A stretch of 64,000 nucleotides of DNA from Corynespora cassiicola (taxonomy: Eukaryota; Ascomycota; Dothideomycetes; Pleosporales; Corynesporascaceae): NCBI GenBank assembly GCA_022059125.1, contig JAEUWY010000002.1, positions 3,906,001 through 3,970,000 on the forward strand. The letters run 5' to 3'. Shown piece by piece: positions 56,942-64,000 of the stretch. Under the pieces are notes generated by a model. That model searched no databases and was not told where the DNA came from. It worked only from the letters and a program-made list of their open reading frames with translations. Made by a program: the position numbers and the translations under genes. Positions within the stretch are counted from its first letter, which is position 1, and every line of letters begins with the position of its first letter.

Positions 56942-58677
56942 ATGGGTCTCTCGCGTACAAGTAGCAAGAATGGTGCTGTTGATGTGGTGGAGAAAGCTCA
57001 TCTCGAAAACGCAATTCCTGTGACGGAGCCACACGATCTGGACGCGCGGATCCAACAGCTGGCTGCCGAAGCCCCTCCTTTTTACAAAAACCAGAATCTT
57101 ACGCGGCTCTATCTATTGATGATCCCCGGCTGTCTAGTTCCTTCTTTGACGCTCGGTTTCGACAGCGCCATGATGAACGGCCTGCAGGCCGTGGCCACTT
57201 GGCAGGAATGTAGGTAGCAAAGCTTCCGTTGCATCTCGCGAGAGAATTTAGCCATTTGGTCGAAATTTCCGTTAACAGTCGCAGCTTTCGACAACCCACG
57301 CGGCGCCATCCTGGGGTTCTTGACTGCGGCCCTGTCCCTCGGTGCTATCATCGCAACCCCGTTCATCAGTTTCGTGGGTGATCGATGGGGACGCCGCGTT
57401 GGCATCATTGTCGGCTCCTCTATTATGGCAGTGGGAGGCATCATCCAGGGTGCCTCGGTGAATAGTGAGTAGAAAATGAAGCTTGCTATCTATTTCACTC
57501 CTTGATCCGAATGATTTTGGGCTAACGCATTTCCAGTCGTCATGTTTGCCCTTTCCCGTCTTATTCTTGGATTCGGTCTTGTATTTTGCAACACATACGC
57601 CCCTATCCTTATCGGCGAGCTTGCCCACCCAAAGGATCGTCAGGTCATAACGTCACTCTACCAGACGACTTGGTACATGGGCGCCATCATGGCTGCTTGG
57701 ACAACATTCGGCACTTTTGCCATGCCAAACGAGTGGGCATGGCGCATTCCCTCTCTCCTTCAAGCGGCTCCGGCGCTGGTTCAGATTGTGGGAGTGTGCT
57801 TCGTACCCGAGTCTCCCCGCTGGCTCATTGCAAACGGGCGCAGCGCCGATGCGAAGAAGATATTGACAAAGTATCACGCAAACGGCAATGAGAACAACGA
57901 GTTGGTTGATCTTTCGTTCCACGAGATCAAGACCGTTATCGAACTCGACTCCATCAGTGAGAAGTCATGGAAGAGCCTTTTGTCATCCAAGGGAAACCGA
58001 CGTCGCATGTTCCTCATGATTGTGCTAGGTCTGTTCTCGCAGTGGTCCGGTAACGGCCTCGTTTCGTGAGTACAATCGAACTGTCCAGGGTAGTGACCAA
58101 AGTTAACAGGAAGGTTCCTAGATACTACCTGGCTCGCGTTTTGGACACTGTCGGTGTCAGGGATAATCGCGACAAGAATATCATAAATGGATGTCTCATG
58201 ATCTGGAACTGGATCACCGCCGTCGGCTCCGCCTTTCTTACCGCCAAGCTTAGAAGGCGCACCCAATTCATGCTCTCGACTGCAGGAATGCTCGCCGCCT
58301 TTGCTGCGCAAACCCTCTGCGCCGGACTCTTCAATGAGCGTAACAACACTGGCGCTGGCTACGGTATGGTTGCCATGCTCTTCATCTTTTATACGTTTTA
58401 CAACCTTGCCTTCAACGCGCTGCTGTATTCATACCCTGTTGAGGTACTTCCATATCACATACGCGCCAAGGGCTTTTCAGTCCTTATGTTTGTTGGCAAG
58501 GGGGCTATCTTTATTAACGCACTCGTCAACCCTATTGGCTTAGAGGCACTCGGCTGGAAGCTGTACCTCGTATACGTAGGATGGTTGTGTGTGGAAACTG
58601 TGACGGTGTACCTCTTCATCGTCGAAACAAAGGGTCCTTCACTGGAGGCAATTGCAGAGAGGTTCGACCGTCTCTGA
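56942..58677 (+). CDS. MFS sugar transporter, lactose/cellobiose permease type
   Basis: Four exons, 56942-57209, 57285-57464, 57537-58065 and 58122-58677, give 510 residues. Introns are 75, 72 and 56 nt. The fold has 12 membrane spans. Family marks are PGCLVPSLTLGFDSAMMNG in span 1, GDRWGRR between spans 2 and 3, ESPRWLI after span 6 and a VETKGPSLEAI motif after span 12. The hydrophilic N-terminus of about 55 residues is cytosolic. Fungal members of this subgroup carry lactose, cellobiose and related disaccharides with protons. The first intron has two possible in-frame acceptors six bases apart (ending 57278 or 57284); the second matches the family spacing TWQESFDNPRG better. Its place beside a cytosolic GH3 beta-glucosidase suggests it imports that enzyme's substrate. 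Confidence 0.9.
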
Positions 58678-59021
58678 GGTGTAGGTGTGATGCTGGTAAA
58701 TATTCAAGCTGTCAATTTCTACATAGTCATGTGCGAATATCCGTGTACCCGTCGTGGATTATGTGATACAGACAGGAAGACGAGATATGGCGATTGCCGC
58801 CTTTGAAGTATCAGCGCTGGCAAGCCAACAAGAAAAATATGCAGCATAGCTGACAAGTACCCACATCCAGGGTCAATGCGTATTAGGGCGCGCTAATTTT
58901 TTGCATCTCGAACCTGTAGATCCACCCCTAGCGAGATTCCCCGCATATCATCCAACATCGTCCATTAATTTCTGTCCAGCCATTTTTTCAGCGCCTCGCC
59001 CGTTTTCTTCAAGGAAAAACC
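58678..59021. other. Intergenic, 344 bp
   Basis: 3' flank of the permease and promoter of the zinc-cluster gene, both on the + strand. No clear element is seen. Confidence 0.5.
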
Positions 59022-61026
59022 ATGGCCAAGCTGGCATGCAAAGACTGCCGGTGAGAGCTCTATCTCACGCATCTGCCTTCCGGTGCGCTCAGTGCTGATG
59101 AACGCGATGGTAGGGAGCGCAAGTTGAAGTGCATTGTGCTTAATCGTGCCAATGACTGTGAGAGGTGTGCCCAGAGAGGACTGCGATGCTCATTGAATAC
59201 CACCAGACAGGAGAGCAGGGCCTTCTCTGTGCCCGGCGGCGGAGACATTCGTGCTGCACAGTCGGCACATACACAAACGCCGGCCCATCATTTTGTATAT
59301 AACCGGGACATGGGCTCTTCTGGCACGCGCACGTTTGCTCCGTTGGGACAAAATTCCGCCCTTGATGTTGGATATGGCACCTCTGCTGAACTTTTGCGTG
59401 AAGGAGAGTTGACACAGACCCTTCTCGTTTTGTATTTTGACAACTTTAGCGATATCCACTTCTTGTTTGAGCAAACTATGATGCTGCGTCACTATGCACT
59501 GGGGCTTGTCCCAAGGGTCGTCCTATTATCAATGATGGCTCTAGGAGTGAGGTAAGTGGTCACCCTCTTTACTAATCAAACAGTCCAATCGCAAACCGTG
59601 TCTAATGCCCAAGAAATTGCAGGTATTCTCACGCCCCTTTTCGGGAACCGGAGATGCGAGCTCATTGGGGCGAGCCGCTTATCAATGAGGCCCGGCAGCT
59701 CCTTCAGAGCGAGTTTGATGAGCTTTCGCTGCCCATCATCCAGGCCTATATTCTCCAGGCCACCTATCATCTCACGTTTGGCGGGGCGAGAAGAGGGAGA
59801 ATGTACCTTGGTAAGCACCAGAGGCTGTCCTTCAACTGACAAGAATTATGACTCATCCACGTGAACAATAGACAGTGCTCGGAGTTTGCTTAGTCTGCTA
59901 AAACTCCACGAATCTCTTGAAACGGACGAAAATGACCCTCTCCAGGCTGAGATGGCACGAAGGCTTGTTGCGACGTTGGCCGTCATGGATCACATCTTTC
60001 TCCCCTTTTCCGGCTACGAGCGGTCGAGTATATGCATCCACCCACTCCCCAGGCTCCTCAATCAGGAAGAATTCAACGCCCTGCGTTCTCGGTCACACTT
60101 TAGCCCCAGATCCCACTCTGCGCCGAATATTAAACAAGAGCTTCTCGATTTGTCGGCCATTTACCATGATGTTTGTGCAGCGTACAAGGCAAACAACGTG
60201 GAAAGTACAGGAGCCAAGCTCAGGGCGTGGCTTACAGCGCTCCCGCCTGAATCTAGGTATACAGATGCCAGCTTTTCAATCCACAGCGAGGATTTCACTT
60301 TGCGGCCCTTCATATTCCTCCATGTACTGTACCACCACGCTTGGCAAGTGATCCTGATTGACCACCTGGAGTGGACAACACGCGTTCTTGGAGGTGGTTC
60401 GCCGCAGCTTTCCTCTGAGGTGCTTGAGCTGTATGCGCATGCCGATAGCATCGCTGCGCTAACCCAGCGTCTGTGGAACGATGCACACTTTGATCTACAC
60501 AACAGTTGCTTTGGGCTTGCTGTTATCATGACACAGTGCACACTTCTGCACCGACTATTGAGTAGTTCCGATCCGACAGAGAGGGCATCGGCACGGCACA
60601 AAATGAGATGCTTTCGGGATTGCATAATTAGAGTCAAGCTGCACTGTCGACTTTTCAACTGGGTGGTGAGTACAGGGAGTAGGCGAAGATGCCGAAATGA
60701 CAACATTGCTGATGGATGATGCTAGTTCCATCAGTCTGAGTGGCTGCTCAGAGTATGCGGGCAGGACAAGTTTTGGGAAGATGAAATGTGGCCGAACTTT
60801 ATGCATGATCAGCTTATGACCTTGGGAACCCGATTCGAGCGTCTGGATCTGCAAACTGCAGGTGAGCATGAAGTCTCCGGACATGAGTAATTGTGCGACG
60901 TTAGTTTCTGACCAAAGGCCGGTGATAGGACGGCGAAGTTATCTCGAAAGCATGGCGGACGCCCAATCATATTCCGATCATCTGGAGAACTCGATCCCCA
61001 GGATACTGCGAGATGATGTCCTATAA
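59022..61026 (+). CDS. Zn(II)2Cys6 fungal transcription factor
   Basis: Six exons: 59022-59050, 59114-59551, 59623-59810, 59872-60665, 60726-60861 and 60929-61026, giving 560 residues. The short first exon ends inside the zinc cluster; joining it gives CKDCRERKLKC followed by CERCAQRGLRC, the six-cysteine binuclear cluster (C-x2-C-x6-C-x8-C-x2-C-x6-C). The rest is a helical middle domain of the kind found in fungal-specific factors (VLYFDNFSDIHFLFE, QAYILQATYHLTFGGARR). The last intron has two in-frame acceptors (exon 6 from 60905 or 60929); the later one has a CTGAC branch at a normal distance and is preferred. It sits directly after the permease and near the GH3 gene, so it is the likely local regulator of that pair. 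The inducer is unknown. Confidence 0.88.
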
Positions 61027-61653
61027 GCACCTGGTTCGTGATTTACTCGCGGAACCTACCGATGGGTACCTGATGTGCGGAAGTTAACTTGACAGTGTAA
61101 CCTCAAGGTTGGCATACCCACTGCTCCATATTCTCATGTTGCATGTTCCAGGTCCGGGTTATCCGCTCACTCCCACGCACTAGACATTCCATCGCCATTC
61201 GAGCTCGCGAGGGATCTTTTGAGGCTGAGGCGGTGGTGTTTCGTCGCTGTTGCTGGTGGCATTTGGCGGCAGAAGACACTGCCCTGCCAGAGACGCCTTG
61301 GGGTCCAGAGATCTACGCATCCTTCGCGGGGCGCCCTGCATCGCCACACCAGGCGCCCGCGACGCCACTCGACGGCCCAAGCCTCGATATCGTCCATCTT
61401 ATCCGATGCACCGTTCGCGCAAGCAAATGAGGTTTGAACGTGGTCGTAGCCAAGCTTCCTTTGGTGGTACGGCACCAGGCTGACTGCTCCCCGGCGAGAC
61501 AAAGGATCATGAAACGTCATGGCTCGTATCCGGTAATCGTTGCATTGTTGCGAAATCATAAGAAGGGTCCTGCGCAGTCCATGATGGCATACCCATTATT
61601 AGATTCCAGAGACTTGGGCTGCACTGCTAGGATACCTCATACCCCCAACTACC
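61027..61653. other. Intergenic, about 630 bp
   Basis: 3' flank of the zinc-cluster gene and promoter of the next small gene. Open frames on both strands lack motifs. Confidence 0.5.
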
Positions 61654-62123
61654 ATGGACACGTCGCATTACAGCACCGCGGGTAGCGTGTCGCCTGACGG
61701 CGTCAAGGGAGAGATGGAAGCTAGGCAAAGAAAATGGGAGGAACAAACCGATACTCGTATGTACTCGGGCTATGTGCGACGTGAATGCACTGAGAAGAGG
61801 CTGACCTTGTAGCAGCGCGCAGACACTCGATGCCGTACGGAAACGAACAGCCGACAGCCTTCGACAGCTCGCCACGATCCACTTCAGGAAAATCGGATCG
61901 CCTGTCTCCGACGTACACCAATTCTGCTTATCCACCCTACACATGCGCCTCCTACGATGGCGCCGCGTCTAGCTCGCCGCCAGAGATTCGCAGGATAAGT
62001 GGCAACTTCAACGCCCCGACACAGGAGGAGGTCGAGAAGACCAAGAGCTACCGGAGGAGGTCGCAGAGCAAAGGGAAGATCCAAAAGTTAGGGCTGAAGA
62101 TCAGACAGCTGGGATCGCGGTAG
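61654..62123 (+). CDS. Small basic disordered protein, unknown
   Basis: Two exons, 61654-61756 and 61813-62123, with a 56-nt intron (GTATGT donor, TGTAG acceptor), give 137 residues. Without the splice the frame stops at the TAG that forms the acceptor. The protein is Ser/Pro/Arg-rich and likely disordered. The C-terminal 40 residues (QEEVEKTKSYRRRSQSKGK) are strongly basic and helical, ending in KIRQLGSR, and could bind nucleic acid or acidic lipids. The RRRS sequences are possible kinase sites. I do not recognise a family. The start (TACC before ATG) is in good context. Confidence 0.65.
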
Positions 62124-62785
62124 ACGTTAGACGGCCAAGGTGCGACGTACGGAGTTGTATGGGATACCACGGGACTCTTTTACTTTGGGCTTGGCAGCAA
62201 TATAGTTTTTACCTGTTCTGAGATGCTTTTGGGTGCCAAAACGTGACCCCCCGCCGTGGCAATGAGTTCCCAGGATTTGGAATGGGCTCCAAGGCGCGAG
62301 GGTTGCTGCACCGCCAACGTTTCACGCGCGGCGATTCCGCGATACATGACATCATGGCCCATCATTGCCGCCCCATTTCTCCATCATCCGGATTGCACCC
62401 CACAGCTGCACTCCACAAATCCAACCCGGGACAACCGCTTGGGCACTCGCTTGGAACCGCGCGCTCCAAAACTGGATTCTAATGTTCCCCATTAAAACGC
62501 TGGCTAAGCACCCGTTTGGCAAAGATGGTTGATTGGCTGACAATCGCTGCCGCATCCGGTGAACGTGGCGCGGGTGAGGCTTGGTTGGCACGGCACCGTG
62601 AATGACGTCGATGGAAGAGGAAAGCGCAACAAAGAATGCAGGTTAAAAGACGGGTTCCTGCTTCGTGCCCCTGGCCTGTCCGTTGTATCCATACTGCTCG
62701 TCGTCTTGAGTCCCACACTCATACACCTCTGCCTCTACACCTCGTCTTCGCCAGGACACAGTCGGCCAAGACTCTACCACACAAC
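62124..62785. other. Intergenic, about 660 bp
   Basis: Promoter region of the last small gene. The 60 bases before its ATG are pyrimidine-rich. Nothing else is seen. Confidence 0.5.
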
Positions 62786-63238
62786 ATGGACCCACCAACA
62801 TTAGCTCTCCCCGGCGTGAACGCCACCCAGCACAGGCACCGCAACTCGGAGGACTCGACATTTACGAGGCAGTCATCTTCTGGCTCCATCTCCCGCTCCG
62901 AGCGACTCTCCTACGACGAGGACCGCCGGGAATCCAACGCTTCGGCCTTCTCACACGCACACTCCAACTCGACATCATCATCACACCCACGACGGTCCTC
63001 GGCCGCACAGTCACATTCAAACGCTGCACAAACGCGCGCAGAGTACCCAAGAGACGCCACCTACGACTCCGACGCACCTCCCGCATACCGCCCGGAGGGC
63101 CGGCCAATCGACAAGCACATTAGCAAGCGCGACTACGCCATCGAAATCTCGCGCATCATGGGCAGACAGCTCGTCAAGAGCCTCCGCCCGCAATCGAAAG
63201 CAGAGCTAGAATCGCACATGCGCATGAGCGGCGGTTGA
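62786..63238 (+). CDS. Small Ser/His-rich protein, unknown
   Basis: A single exon of 150 residues from the ATG at 62786. An in-frame ATG at 62636 would add 50 residues, but the added part is low-complexity and lies in a pyrimidine-rich leader, so the later start is preferred. Residues 1-90 are Ser/His/Arg-rich and disordered. The C-terminal third contains a PPAYRP motif (possible WW-domain ligand) and an amphipathic, basic block (SKRDYAIEISRIMGRQLVKSL) that looks folded and conserved. I do not recognise the family. The neighbour upstream is also small, basic and disordered, but the two share no clear sequence. Confidence 0.65.
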   Translation: MDPPTLALPGVNATQHRHRNSEDSTFTRQSSSGSISRSERLSYDEDRRESNASAFSHAHSNSTSSSHPRRSSAAQSHSNAAQTRAEYPRDATYDSDAPPAYRPEGRPIDKHISKRDYAIEISRIMGRQLVKSLRPQSKAELESHMRMSGG

Positions 63239-64000
63239 AACAGGCAAACCCAAATGCAGACCACGAAGACGACATCGACGACAGCGGCGGCGGGAGAAGA
63301 GACGGTTCAATTTAGCAACGGGCAGGCCCGCATAGGTACCAGGCGTTTAGATAGTCCCAAATGGAAATCAACCTTCAGCGAGCCCACGTTTGGTCGCTCG
63401 CACCCCACGAATCCCAATCCCAATCCATCCACCCACTCTTGTTTTTCGTCCCTCGTGCTAGTGCGTGACGGCAACGTGCATGTGCAGCTACCAGGCAGCA
63501 GCAGCTAACCAAGCCTTGCAAGCCCCACGTGAGGCTGTAACTCAGGGCTACACACTATAGCGGCCGCATTATACACACGATCGCCGGCGCAAGGCGCAGC
63601 GGCAGGCCTAATGACGCAACCGGCTCTTTGGCACCGCAGATCTTCCCCTCCCATCAAGCGCAAGAAAAAGGAAACAGGACATGTACAAAGAAGGGCTGGT
63701 TCCTGGGACGCAGGTTTAAGATTCTCGATCCACTTTTAAATCACCGCATCGCAATCGGACTATTACATCCCCATCGAAACGAGGCTTGGGCAAAACAAAC
63801 TTGGTAAACAAACTTTCCCTTTGCTGGGCCAACATGCACTCCAAATGTACGCCCCACACACACACACACACACCATGCATTTTGGCTTTCGATTCAAGCA
63901 TCTAACGAACCCCACGCAGCGCACCCCTCCACCTCCACCCCAGAATCAACGTCAGAGGAAAGCAACGACCCCATCCAACACCCCCAGCCCTCCAAGCTGT
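63239..64000. other. Intergenic to window edge
   Basis: No gene is seen. It contains a (CA)n tract at about 63855-63873 and proline-codon-rich sequence at the very end that could begin a gene outside the window. Confidence 0.5.
63855..63873. repeat. (CA)n microsatellite
   Basis: Nine to ten CA units. Confidence 0.85.

Overview
The window is nuclear DNA from a filamentous ascomycete (Pezizomycotina; a dothideomycete is plausible but not proven). The evidence is short spliceosomal introns with GT..AG ends and CTNAC-like branch sites, fungus-type gene families (Zn(II)2Cys6 factor, GH1 and GH3 beta-glucosidases, MFS sugar permease, senescence-domain protein, Munc13-like C2/MUN protein), GC-rich coding DNA and TATA boxes with pyrimidine-rich leaders. 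There are no operons, no bacterial signals, no CRISPR array and no recognisable intact transposon. All exon models are inferred by eye from splice signals and from continuity of conserved protein motifs.

Layout. 1-12 kb: the 3' end of a coiled-coil protein gene, a senescence/spartin-domain gene, a small mitochondrial-looking protein, a candidate 30-residue membrane micropeptide and a 2-oxoglutarate/Fe(II) dioxygenase with an exceptionally long 904-nt intron. 12-21 kb: a bZIP factor on the minus strand with about 7.4 kb of gene-free DNA upstream of it, rich in microsatellites, many of them pentanucleotide. 21-26 kb: an intracellular GH1 beta-glucosidase and, divergent from it, a DUF1479 protein with a mitochondrial-like N-terminus. 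26.5-36 kb: a 2331-residue protein joining an NFX1/ZNFX1-like SF1 helicase, cysteine-rich zinc fingers and three CbxX/SpoVK-type AAA+ modules, head-to-head with a gene for a divergent RAI1/DXO-like nuclease. 37-49 kb: housekeeping genes (mitochondrial threonyl-tRNA synthetase, a large single-span membrane protein, an Hpm1-type histidine methyltransferase, an INO4-like bHLH factor, a Munc13/Ync13-like protein). 49-53 kb: an AT-richer accessory stretch with two tandem BTB genes, the second frameshifted. 53-61 kb: a compact cluster of a GH3 beta-glucosidase, a divergent MFS sugar permease and a Zn(II)2Cys6 regulator. 61.6-63.2 kb: two small, basic or disordered proteins of unknown function.

How genes may work together. 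The GH3 enzyme, permease and zinc-cluster factor look like an intracellular beta-glucoside utilisation unit: import, hydrolysis and local control, with a CreA-like palindrome in the shared promoter. The helicase-AAA/nuclease pair shares a 469-bp promoter. By domain logic it looks like an RNA surveillance or anti-parasite module and is the best candidate here for an undescribed system. The rest is ordinary core gene content.
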